Made by a program: the position numbers and the translations under genes. Below, one piece after another: positions 23,758 to 31,586 of a stretch of 37,153 nucleotides of DNA. Origin of the DNA: Pseudonocardia sulfidoxydans NBRC 16205 (lineage in GTDB: Bacteria; Actinomycetota; Actinomycetes; Mycobacteriales; Pseudonocardiaceae); assembly GCF_007989085.1 (NCBI RefSeq), contig NZ_BJVJ01000060.1:1-37153 (forward strand), given 5' to 3'. The notes under the pieces were generated by a model. That model was given only the letters and a program-made list of their open reading frames with translations, was not told the DNA's origin and searched no databases. The first letter of the stretch is position 1. Every line of letters begins with the position of its first letter.

Positions 23758-25488
23758 TCACTCGACCAGTTTGCCGGCGGTCGAGACTTCTCGGATGAGC
23801 CGGGCGATCTCGACCGGAGTCTGCGCCACCGGTTCGCGCTCCAACCGCCCTGGCCCGGACCACACCAGGTTGAGCTGCAGCGAGTCGTCCTGCGCGGGGA
23901 AATCCGCGCGGTTGTGACACCCTCGGGTTTCGCGACGTTCGAGTGCCGCCTCCATCGTCGCCCGGGCCGCGATCAGCGACGCCCGCAGGTCGAAGGCATG
24001 CGCGAGGTCCTGGAAGCCTGCGAGATCAGGGTGGACACCGATCTGCGTCTGGGCCGACTCGATGTCGTTCAGCTTCGCGAGGCCTGCCCGCACGCCGGCC
24101 TCGTCTCGGACCACTCCGGCGTGCTCGGTCATCGTGTTGCGGATCGCTCGCTGGAGCGAGCGGACGTTCTCGGGGCCGTCTGCGGCGAGCAACTGGTCCA
24201 CCTCGTCACGGGCTTCGATGACCGCACGCGCGTCCCGGGGCTGGGCAGCCAGGCCGGCCGAGTACTCGGCCGTGGCCTCGCCGACGATCCTGCCGTACAC
24301 GAGCAGCTCGATCAGCGAATTGCCGCCGAGCCGGTTGGCTCCGTGCAGTCCGCTTGCCGCCTCGCCGATGGCGAAAAGACCGGGGATTCCGGTGCCGTGG
24401 TCTTCCGGACGAACCCACACCCCGCCCATCGAGTAGTGCGCAGTGGGCGCAATTTCGATCGGCGTGGTCGTGATGTCGAGCATCTGCAGCTCCATCAGCG
24501 TCTGGTAGACGCGCGGGAGGCGCTCCATGATCGTCTCGCGAGGCAGATGGGAGACGTCGAGCCATACCCCGCCCCCCGGGGTGCCCCGCCCTTCCTTGAT
24601 CTCGGTGTAGGCAGCGAGGGCGACTCGGTCCCGGGTGGAGAGCTCCATCCGGGCGGCGTCGTAGCGTTCCATGAATCGCTCGCCGAGCCGGTTGCGAAGG
24701 ACGCCGCCCTCGCCGCGCGCGGCTTCGGACACGAGTGTTCCGGCCGCGTTCTCGGGTTCGATCAGGCCGGACGGATGGAACTGGACGAGCTCAGGATCGC
24801 GGATGCGGGCCCCGGCTCCGAGGGCCAGTCGGAACGAGTCGCCGGCGTTCTCGTCACGGCGCGAGGAGGTCCGCCGCCAGATCCGCGTGTGTCCGCCGGT
24901 TGCCAGGATGACGGCGTCGGCATGGACGAGGTACCGCGTTCCGGCGCTGATGTCGAAGCCGTACGCGCCGAAGACCATCCCGTCGTGGGTCAGTATCCGG
25001 GTGACGTACATCGTGTCCATGATCGGGATGGCGAGCTCCCGGGCGCGCCGCACGAGCGTGCGTTGAATCTCGAGCCCCGTGTAGTCGCCCGCGAAGGCGG
25101 TACGGCGAAAGGTATGGGCGCCGAAGAACCGCTGCGAGATCCGGCCGTCGGCCTCACGGGCGAACGGCATACCCCATCGTTGGAGGTCCGCTAGTGCGCC
25201 TGCAGCTCCTTCGGTCACGATGCGGACGGTCTGCGGATCGGCGAGGAAGTAGCTTTCCTTGATCGTGTCCGCAGCGTGCTGTTGCCAGGAGTCGGCGGGG
25301 TCCATCGTGCCGAGTGCGGCGTTGATGCCGCCCGCAGCCAGGGTGGTGTGCGCGTCCGCGATGGGGCGTTTCCCGACCAGCAGCACGTCGGTGCCGTCCT
25401 CAGCGAGTTGGATGGCGGCGCGCAGGCCGGAACCTCCGCCCCCAATCACGAGCACCGAGGTCGCAATCCGCTGCTCTCCCGCGCTCAT
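23758..25488 (-). CDS. Orphan fumarate reductase/succinate dehydrogenase-type flavoprotein
   Basis: 576 residues from ATG 25488. FAD site VLVIGGGGSGLRAA at 12-25; H47 in DAHTTLAAGGINAALG is placed like the His that bonds FAD covalently in FrdA/SdhA. Substrate-site residues appear as QFHPSG (H238), STRD (R286) and APTAHYSMGG (H351). The C-terminal half matches the family through ANRLGGNSLIELLVYGR and RRETRGCHNRADFP. The usual role is dicarboxylate oxidation or reduction, or L-aspartate oxidase activity. No iron-sulfur subunit or membrane anchor gene is nearby, so it either pairs with a distant partner or acts as a soluble flavoprotein on another unsaturated or hydroxy acid. It is translated from a start overlapping a short leader ORF, with an ECF41-like element upstream. 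Confidence 0.87.
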   Translation of the reverse strand: MSAGEQRIATSVLVIGGGGSGLRAAIQLAEDGTDVLLVGKRPIADAHTTLAAGGINAALGTMDPADSWQQHAADTIKESYFLADPQTVRIVTEGAAGALADLQRWGMPFAREADGRISQRFFGAHTFRRTAFAGDYTGLEIQRTLVRRARELAIPIMDTMYVTRILTHDGMVFGAYGFDISAGTRYLVHADAVILATGGHTRIWRRTSSRRDENAGDSFRLALGAGARIRDPELVQFHPSGLIEPENAAGTLVSEAARGEGGVLRNRLGERFMERYDAARMELSTRDRVALAAYTEIKEGRGTPGGGVWLDVSHLPRETIMERLPRVYQTLMELQMLDITTTPIEIAPTAHYSMGGVWVRPEDHGTGIPGLFAIGEAASGLHGANRLGGNSLIELLVYGRIVGEATAEYSAGLAAQPRDARAVIEARDEVDQLLAADGPENVRSLQRAIRNTMTEHAGVVRDEAGVRAGLAKLNDIESAQTQIGVHPDLAGFQDLAHAFDLRASLIAARATMEAALERRETRGCHNRADFPAQDDSLQLNLVWSGPGRLEREPVAQTPVEIARLIREVSTAGKLVE

Positions 25489-25541
25489 CTGTTCTGCCCG
25501 CCCGGGGCCCCGACTCGGTCGAGCCTGTCCCTGATGACCAT
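25485..25541 (-). CDS. Putative 18-aa leader peptide coupled to the flavoprotein gene
   Basis: ATG 25541 has an excellent ribosome-binding site (GGCAGGAGACGAC), whereas the flavoprotein start at 25488 has only a weak one. The short frame reads MVIRDRLDRVGAPGGQNR and its TGA overlaps the flavoprotein ATG as ATGA. It is in a different frame, so it is not an N-terminal extension. This fits translational coupling through a leader ORF. A role in attenuation is not shown: no run of a single amino acid is present. Confidence 0.5.
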   Translation of the reverse strand: MVIRDRLDRVGAPGGQNR

Positions 25542-25638
25542 GTCGTCTCCTGCCGCGATGGGGTTGCCAGCGGGGCCGGTGCCGATGTCCCAGCGTCTTG
25601 CGGTCGCCTGCGTTGCTCGGCCGGCCCCTTCAAGTAGG

Positions 25639-25665
25639 GACAGGGCAGCAGGCCAGAACGTGACA
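25639..25665 (-). promoter_or_regulatory. ECF41-like promoter candidate for the flavoprotein gene
   Basis: On the minus strand TGTCAC (25665-25660), 17-nt spacer, TGTC (25642-25639): an exact match to the pattern seen at 23011 and 25957. The leader ORF start is about 98 bp downstream. Confidence 0.5.
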
Positions 25666-25956
25666 ACCTTCTGCGAGCTGGCTTTCGGCCATGGCCGGTC
25701 CGCCTCGCGCAGTGCCGCCGCGGGCCTCCCGTGCCAGTGCTGACGAGGACGGAGTGGCCCGTTGCCCGCCGGGGTGAGGGGGACGAAGAGCTCCGGTGGC
25801 GGGTGGGACCAGCCGCACTCTGCTTGACGCGTACTCCGAGGAGCCGTCTGAAACCCGGTGCTCCCGCTCTTCTCTCGCGACTCGACCGGACACTCTTCAC
25901 AAACCAGGACCGCTCAGCCCGCTCGATCGTGACATGTCGTCTCACTGCGACCGCTG

Positions 25957-25983
25957 TGTCACGGATTCCTCTCTTGGCCTGTC
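25957..25983 (+). promoter_or_regulatory. ECF41-like promoter candidate for the hydrolase-peroxidase operon
   Basis: TGTCAC (25957-25962), 17-nt spacer starting GGATT, TGTC (25980-25983). The GTG start is 50 bp downstream, a natural promoter distance. Confidence 0.6.
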
Positions 25984-26032
25984 CCATTTTCCAGCCTGGT
26001 TGCGTGTTGCAGCCCCCGGAGGGAGGAGCCCT

Positions 26033-26977
26033 GTGACCGTGTTTGATTCCGGCCCGGACGACAAGCTCGGGCCGCTCCGGCGCGTTCGCGCGGGGGTGCT
26101 CGATGTGGCCTATCACGCGACAGGGCCACCCCAGGGTGCGGCGGTGATGCTGCTGCACGGTTACCCCTACGACGTCCACAGCTACGTCGACGTCGCCCCG
26201 GCGCTCGCCGATTACGGATTTCGAGTCGTTGTCCCCTATCTTCGCGGCCACGGACCGACCCGGTTCATCGAAGCGGCCACGCCCCGCAGCGGTCAGCAGG
26301 CCGCCCTGGGCGCCGATGTCGTCGCGTTGCTCGATGCACTCGACATGCCCCGCGCAGTCCTGGCGGGCTACGACTGGGGTGCACGTGCCGCCTGTGTCGT
26401 CGCCGCGCTCTGGCCCGAGCGCTGCGCCGGGCTCGTGTCGGTGAACAGCTATCTGATTCAGGACATCGGTACCGCCATGACACCGATCTCCCCGTACCTG
26501 GAATCCGGGTTCTGGTACTTCTACTACTTCCTCACCGAACGGGGACGGGCGGGACTCGCGGCGGACCCTCGTGGTGTCGCGGAGGTGATCTGGCGCCGCA
26601 ACTCCCCTGCATGGAAGTTCGACCCCGCCACTCTCGCTCGCACCGCTGAGGCGTTCGCCAACCCCGACTACGTGGACGTGGTCATCCACTCCTATCGCCA
26701 CCGCCTCGGCTACGCGCCCGGGGCGCCGACCTACGCGGATCTCGAGCGAAGATTGGCATCGCAACCTGCGATCACCGTCCCTGCGGTCACCCTCGACGGC
26801 ATGAGCGACGGCAACTTTCCAGCCACCGACGGCAACCCCGCGGCGAAGCACTTCGTGGGCTCCCGCTCACACCGGCGGGTCCCCGACGCGGGCCACAACC
26901 TGCCGCAAGAGGCCCCGCAGGCGTTCATCGACGCGGTCCAAGATGTGGCTCGTGCACACCTTCTGGAGAAGACGTGA
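26033..26977 (+). CDS. Alpha/beta hydrolase, epoxide hydrolase/dehalogenase-like
   Basis: 314 residues. The start is GTG 26033, chosen because GGAGGGAGGAG lies just upstream; sequence further upstream is unlike protein. Oxyanion strand LLHGYPYDVHSY (HGxP), nucleophile elbow AGYDWGARAA with Asp114 instead of Ser, and a late DAGHNLPQEAP histidine. The Asp nucleophile in a G-x-D-W-G context marks the epoxide hydrolase/haloalkane dehalogenase branch, which opens epoxides or removes halide via an ester intermediate. The cap region (ISPYLESGFWYFYYFLTERG) is aromatic-rich and probably sets substrate choice. First gene of a four-gene operon; its stop overlaps the peroxidase start (GTGA). Confidence 0.87.
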   Translation: MTVFDSGPDDKLGPLRRVRAGVLDVAYHATGPPQGAAVMLLHGYPYDVHSYVDVAPALADYGFRVVVPYLRGHGPTRFIEAATPRSGQQAALGADVVALLDALDMPRAVLAGYDWGARAACVVAALWPERCAGLVSVNSYLIQDIGTAMTPISPYLESGFWYFYYFLTERGRAGLAADPRGVAEVIWRRNSPAWKFDPATLARTAEAFANPDYVDVVIHSYRHRLGYAPGAPTYADLERRLASQPAITVPAVTLDGMSDGNFPATDGNPAAKHFVGSRSHRRVPDAGHNLPQEAPQAFIDAVQDVARAHLLEKT

Positions 26978-28647
26978 CCCACCCGACCAGCGGCGACGCC
27001 TTCCTCGCAAACCTCGAGCACGCTGTCCGTGCAGAGCTTTCCCGCACGGAAGCGAGCCGGCCACCAGGCCAGACGCCCCTGGCCCCGATTCAAGAGTGGC
27101 TCTTCGACCCGGCTGACGCCGAGCGCGAGGAGGTGGGTCTTCGCAACCTCCTCGGCGCGGTCCAGGCCGTCGCAACCGACCGCTGCCAGCACGAGCTACG
27201 ACGGAGCGGAAGCGCGAGCACCCCACCGCACCGCCCCTGCCCCGCCGCCCAGGATCGCTGCCTGCACCTAGTCCGCGCGGTGGACCGCCCCATCGGCGGG
27301 GCACGCTACGGACGGATGTTCCCGGACCTCCGCCGTCAGGACGCCGACCCGCGGCTGCTGGTGCGCGCGGGTGGTAAGGGTGGGATCTGTGACGCCGCGG
27401 CGTTCCTGGACACACAGAGTGTTGACGGCGATGACGCCCGGGAGGCGGCAGGGTGGCCCTTCTTCGGCCAACTGATCGCCCACGACATCACCGCAGACCG
27501 GTCGCCCATCAACGGCGACACCGAACTCGAGGCCCTCCGCAACGCCCGCGGCCCAGCGTTGGACCTGGAGATGATCTACGCCGACGGCCCGGTCGGCGCG
27601 CCCTTTCTCTTTGACCTCGCCGACCCCGCGAAGTTCCTCCTCGGCCTAACCGGTGGTGATGTGCCGCGCAACCAGCAGGGCGTGGCGTTGATCGGGGACC
27701 CCCGCAACGACTCGCATGCCATCGCGTTGGCGCTGCACATCGCGCTGCTGCAGGCTCACAACACGATCGTTGATCTGTTGCGGGTGAACGGAGCGCCTGA
27801 GCCGGACGTGTTCGACCACGCACGCGTCACCTTGACCTGGCACTACCAGTGGATCGTCGTGCATGACTTCTTGCCGCGGCTCGTCGGCGATGAACTGGTG
27901 CGGAGAGTCCTTGCGGAGGGTGGCCGTTGGTACGCGCCCCAGCCTCTGCAGGCTTTTATACCGCTGGAGTTCGCCGATGCTGCCTTCCGATACGGACACG
28001 CCCAGATTCGCCACAGCTACCAGCTCACCGAGGGTGGGCCCACGTATCCGTTGTTTCCCGACCTGGTCGGCTTCGGGCCGCGCCCTGACGACGAACGAAT
28101 CGACCTCGGGCTGCTGTTCGATCTGCCCGGGCGAGCTCTCGCCCAGCGTTCCAAACAAGTCGACGGGCGCCTCGCCCCGAGCCTCCTCGAGCTGCCCCCG
28201 CAGCTCACCGGAGCCAACGAGAACGCCGCATTTCGATCGCTGGCAGTTCGTGACCTGCTTCGCGGGGCAAGCACCGAACTGCCGAGCGGTGAAGCCGTTG
28301 CTGACCTGCTCGGTGCGGCCCCGCTGACCAAGGTCGAGCTGGGGCACGACTGGCCGCGCGGCACACCCCTGTGGTTCTACATCCTCAAGGAAGCACAGGC
28401 CCGCACCGGCGGCGACGGTCTCGGCCCCGTCGGTGGACGAATTGTCACCGAGGTACTCATCGGGCTGCTGCGCGCGGATCCCACCAGTTTCCTGAGCCTG
28501 CAGCCCGACTGGGTGCCCACGCTTCCAGCCGCAACCTCCTGCTTCGGCCTCGCTGACCTGCTCACGCTCCGGCCACATGCGCCGTCGCCACCGCGTGGAA
28601 GCGAATCACCTGATCACGTAGAACTCGACACCGAGAGGCACCGATGA
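26974..28647 (+). CDS. Haem peroxidase of the animal-type (peroxidase-cyclooxygenase) superfamily
   Basis: 557 residues from GTG 26974, overlapping the previous stop. Distal His is H170 in WPFFGQLIAHDIT; proximal His is H342 in AFRYGHAQIRHSYQL; GDPRNDSH at 241-248 corresponds to the conserved GDxRxN segment. Length and motif spacing fit bacterial members of the superfamily. No signal peptide is visible, so it is probably cytoplasmic, and a Cys/His-rich N-terminal 100 residues has no known domain. Such enzymes use H2O2 to oxidise halides, phenols or fatty acids; the substrate here is unknown. Placement between an epoxide hydrolase-like enzyme and a sugar porter suggests a dedicated catabolic or biosynthetic step (inference). 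Confidence 0.85.
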   Translation: MTHPTSGDAFLANLEHAVRAELSRTEASRPPGQTPLAPIQEWLFDPADAEREEVGLRNLLGAVQAVATDRCQHELRRSGSASTPPHRPCPAAQDRCLHLVRAVDRPIGGARYGRMFPDLRRQDADPRLLVRAGGKGGICDAAAFLDTQSVDGDDAREAAGWPFFGQLIAHDITADRSPINGDTELEALRNARGPALDLEMIYADGPVGAPFLFDLADPAKFLLGLTGGDVPRNQQGVALIGDPRNDSHAIALALHIALLQAHNTIVDLLRVNGAPEPDVFDHARVTLTWHYQWIVVHDFLPRLVGDELVRRVLAEGGRWYAPQPLQAFIPLEFADAAFRYGHAQIRHSYQLTEGGPTYPLFPDLVGFGPRPDDERIDLGLLFDLPGRALAQRSKQVDGRLAPSLLELPPQLTGANENAAFRSLAVRDLLRGASTELPSGEAVADLLGAAPLTKVELGHDWPRGTPLWFYILKEAQARTGGDGLGPVGGRIVTEVLIGLLRADPTSFLSLQPDWVPTLPAATSCFGLADLLTLRPHAPSPPRGSESPDHVELDTERHR

Positions 28648-30077
28648 CCACACTCGACTCGCACGCAGGCACCAGACGGGCAACCGCTGTTGCGGCCGCC
28701 GCCGCCGTCGGCGGTTTCCTCTTCGGATTCGACACAGCAGTGATCAACGGGGCTGTAGATGCCCTGACCGACCACTTCGAGCTCGGCTCAGCGCTGTCGG
28801 GCTTCGCAGTCGCCTGTGCGTTGCTCGGCTCCGCGATCGGTGCCTGGTTCGCCGGGCCCGTCGCCGATCGCATCGGACGGGTGCGGGTGATGCTGCTGGC
28901 CGCAGCGCTGTTCGGCACCAGCTCGCTCGGCTCAGGGCTGGCAGTGACTGTATGGGACCTGATGGGCTGGCGCGTCCTTGCCGGCGTAGGGGTAGGGGTG
29001 GCTTCGGTCATCGCCCCCGCATACATCGCGGAGATCTCCCCCGCGGCCATCCGGGGACGGCTCGGGTCCCTGCAACAGCTCGCGATCGTCAGCGGCATCT
29101 TCCTCGCATTGCTGTCCGACGCAGTTGTAGCGGACTGGGCGGGAGGAGCCGCCAACACGCTGTGGTGGGGTCTGGGCGCGTGGCGCTGGATGTTCCTGAT
29201 CGGTCTGATCCCGGCGGTGATCTACGCGCTGCTGGCCTGGGGACTCCCGGAGTCGCCACGCTTCCTGGTGGCCCGCGGGCGTCTCGAGGAAGCTGCGGGC
29301 GTGCTGCGCCGGCTCGACGCTGGGACCCCGGGCGTGGTCCAGACCAAGATCACCGACATCGCCGCCGCACTCGGCGGAACGACACGTCCACGGCTGGCCG
29401 ATCTCCGTGGCCGCCGTGCGGGGCTGCTGCCGATCGTCTGGGTCGGGATTCTGCTCTCGGTGTTCCAGCAGTTCGTTGGCATCAACGTCATCTTCTACTA
29501 CTCGACCAGCTTGTGGCGGTCGGTCGGCTTCTCCGAGTCCGACTCCTTCACCATCACCGTGATCACCTCGGTGACCAACATCGTGGTCACGATCGCGGCG
29601 ATCGCGGCGATCGACAAGGTCGGCCGTAAACCCTTGCTGATCGGAGGGTCGGTGGGGATGACGCTCAGCCTCGCGACCATGGCAGTTTGCTTCTCGCAGG
29701 CGTCTGGATCGGGTAGCGACCTCTCCCTGCCGGGCGCCTACGGCACCGTTGCGCTGGTCGCCGCCAACCTGTTCGTCGTGTTCTTCGGCGTCTCGTGGGG
29801 CCCAGTGGTGTGGGTGCTCCTCGGCGAGATTTTCCCGAGCCACATCCGCGCGGCCGCCTTGTCAGTGGCCGCCGCAGCTCAGTGGATCGCGAACTTCATC
29901 GTGTCCTCCACATTCCCGGTTCTCGCCGCGGCGGGTCTCGTGTTCGCCTACGGCATCTACGCACTCTTCGCGTTGCTCTCTGGGCTGTTCGTGGTGCGCG
30001 TGGTGGATGAAACCAAGGGCCGGGAACTCGAGGAGATCGGCGGCGCGACCGCCCTTGGATCGGCGGGCGAGCGATGA
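28644..30077 (+). CDS. MFS sugar porter (GlcP/XylE type)
   Basis: 477 residues from ATG 28644, overlapping the peroxidase stop as ATGA. Twelve membrane segments are expected. Sugar-porter signatures are all present: FGFDTAVINGAVDAL in helix 1, GPVADRIGRVR, AYIAEISPAAIRGRLGSLQQL, PESPRFLV at the end of helix 6, QQFVGINVIFYYS in helix 7, DKVGRKPLL, WVLLGEIFPSHIRAAA and DETKGRELEEI at the end. It should import a monosaccharide, probably glucose or xylose, by proton symport. The next gene is a sugar kinase, so import and phosphorylation are coupled in one transcript. Confidence 0.93.
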   Translation: MTTLDSHAGTRRATAVAAAAAVGGFLFGFDTAVINGAVDALTDHFELGSALSGFAVACALLGSAIGAWFAGPVADRIGRVRVMLLAAALFGTSSLGSGLAVTVWDLMGWRVLAGVGVGVASVIAPAYIAEISPAAIRGRLGSLQQLAIVSGIFLALLSDAVVADWAGGAANTLWWGLGAWRWMFLIGLIPAVIYALLAWGLPESPRFLVARGRLEEAAGVLRRLDAGTPGVVQTKITDIAAALGGTTRPRLADLRGRRAGLLPIVWVGILLSVFQQFVGINVIFYYSTSLWRSVGFSESDSFTITVITSVTNIVVTIAAIAAIDKVGRKPLLIGGSVGMTLSLATMAVCFSQASGSGSDLSLPGAYGTVALVAANLFVVFFGVSWGPVVWVLLGEIFPSHIRAAALSVAAAAQWIANFIVSSTFPVLAAAGLVFAYGIYALFALLSGLFVVRVVDETKGRELEEIGGATALGSAGER

Positions 30078-31129
30078 CTGCCGTGCTGAGAGGGGTAGGC
30101 GGCGACAGCGATTCGACTTCTTCGGCCACGGACCAGCCGGTCACGATCGGCGTCGACGCCGGCGGCACCAAGATCACAGCCGGGGTCGTGGACCGATCCG
30201 GCGCCATCCTGGCCGGGCTCCGGCGGCCTACGCCGCGTGAGGACGCAGCACAGATTCGAGAAACGATCGTCGGGATGGTCGAGGAGTTGCGAGCCGGCTA
30301 CAACGCAGTAGCGATCGGCGTTGCTGCGGCAGGATTCGTCGACGCCGACCGCTCCACGATCCGATTCGCCCCGAACCTGTCCTGGCGCAACGCACCCCTG
30401 CGTGAGGAACTCGAACAGCGCACCGGCCTTCCCGTGGTCGTGGAGAACGACGCCAACGCGGCCGCATGGGGGGAGGCCCGATTCGGCGCCGGCCGCGGCC
30501 ACGACCATCTGGTTGCGCTGACCGTCGGCACCGGTGTAGGTGGCGGCATCGTGGCCAACGATGTCGTCATACGCGGTCACTTCGGCGCCGCAGCCGAGGT
30601 CGGCCACATCGTGATGGTCCCAAACGGCCGCGCCTGCCCCTGCGGGCTGCGTGGCTGTCTCGAGCAGTACGCCAGCGGCCGCGCGTTGGCCCGGCACGCG
30701 CGGAGCATCGCCACCGCTGCACCGACGTCCGCCGCCGGCCTGATCACCCGTGCCGGCGGCCGAGTCGACGCCATTGACGGGACAACCGTGACCGCCGCCG
30801 CGCTCGAGGGCGACCCCACCTCGCTTCGTGCGTTCGAGGAGGTTGGCAGCTGGCTCGGTCGGGGTATCGCGCAGCTTGCTGCGGTGCTCGACCCCGCGCT
30901 GTTCGTCCTCTCAGGTGGTGTAACCCGCGCAGGCAAGCTTCTGCTCGAGCCGGCCGTGACCGCCTACCACCAGAACGTGACCGGGCGTGGCCTACGGCCG
31001 CTTGCCCGGGTCGAGCTAGCTGAACTGGGGGCAGACGCGGGGTTGGTCGGAGTAGCCGACTTGGCTGCGATCGCTGACATCGAGGCTGAACCGTATGCCC
31101 GGGTATCTGACTCGTCCTCGAGCCCGTAG
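30074..31129 (+). CDS. ROK-family sugar kinase (glucokinase-like)
   Basis: 351 residues from ATG 30074, overlapping the porter stop as ATGA. The N-terminal ~20 residues are Ser/Asp-rich and extra. Then VTIGVDAGGTKITAGVVD (phosphate loop 1), VENDANAAAWGEARFGAG (catalytic Asp), VGTGVGGGIV, and the ROK zinc motif CPCGLRGCLEQYASG are all in place. This is the glucokinase branch, phosphorylating glucose or a related hexose at C6 with ATP. Last gene of the operon; a hairpin lies 46 bp after the stop. The extra Ser-rich ends (SDSSSSP at the C-terminus) are of unknown meaning. Confidence 0.92.
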   Translation: MTAVLRGVGGDSDSTSSATDQPVTIGVDAGGTKITAGVVDRSGAILAGLRRPTPREDAAQIRETIVGMVEELRAGYNAVAIGVAAAGFVDADRSTIRFAPNLSWRNAPLREELEQRTGLPVVVENDANAAAWGEARFGAGRGHDHLVALTVGTGVGGGIVANDVVIRGHFGAAAEVGHIVMVPNGRACPCGLRGCLEQYASGRALARHARSIATAAPTSAAGLITRAGGRVDAIDGTTVTAAALEGDPTSLRAFEEVGSWLGRGIAQLAAVLDPALFVLSGGVTRAGKLLLEPAVTAYHQNVTGRGLRPLARVELAELGADAGLVGVADLAAIADIEAEPYARVSDSSSSP

Positions 31130-31174
31130 ACAGAAGCCTCGATGACCTGACCACGGCGCCCCCAGCTCACCGGA

Positions 31175-31190
31175 GCTCGCCAAGGCGAGC
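31175..31190 (+). terminator. Short hairpin after the ROK kinase gene
   Basis: GCTCGCC-AA-GGCGAGC, a 7-bp perfect stem 46 bp past the stop. It is followed by C/G rather than T, so it is only a moderate candidate. Confidence 0.4.
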
Positions 31191-31499
31191 CCGCCCCTGG
31201 TTGCCACCGGCCCGGTGCCTCTGCTCCTGGACCCCACGTGCCGAGGCCCGTCGTGCAAAGCCTCTGACGTGGAGCCCTGGCTAACGCGGCATCCCAACAC
31301 GCGGTCGCGAGGACACGAAGCGATGACGTCGGCTCCAATCCACCGCTGCTGCCAGTGCGAGGTCCGCTCTGGCCGGGGGTCGGGGCCGGGGCCGGAGCCG
31401 TTGCGCCGCCCCGGCACCACCCTTTTCCGGGTGCGATGCGGCTCCGTCTCACAGCACGGATGAGGCAGCAGCTGCGCGTGATGCGCGGATCGACGTCGA

Positions 31500-31526
31500 C
31501 GTCACGGATTCGCGGGCTACGTGGTC
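31500..31526 (+). promoter_or_regulatory. Weaker ECF41-like promoter candidate for the SDR gene
   Basis: CGTCAC (31500-31505), 17-nt spacer starting GGATT, GGTC (31523-31526). One base differs from the strong copies in each half, but the spacer start and length are the same. The GTG start is 61 bp downstream. Confidence 0.4.
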
Positions 31527-31586
31527 CTCGTTCGTGACGCTGCCGACGAATTCGGCAGCCGGTCACGTCGAAGGAAAGGACACATT

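Larger units (their letters stand above)
25542..26032. other. Divergent gap between flavoprotein leader and hydrolase operon
   Basis: About 490 bp without a convincing gene; several frames stay open but are Arg/Ser-rich shadows. It carries two ECF41-like elements, one in each direction, about 290 bp apart (25639-25665 minus and 25957-25983 plus), plus a GACATGTC palindrome near 25931-25938. Confidence 0.55.
31130..31586. other. 457-bp gap after the sugar-kinase operon
   Basis: No gene recognised. It contains the probable terminator at 31175-31190, a GACGTCGACGTC palindrome at 31492-31503 overlapping the next element, and a weaker ECF41-like element at 31500-31526. Confidence 0.5.

Noticed and set aside
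25630..25893. An 87-codon minus-strand frame in the flavoprotein/hydrolase gap
   Set aside because: Low-complexity Arg/Ser/Gly composition, no ribosome-binding site, and it crosses the putative promoter.
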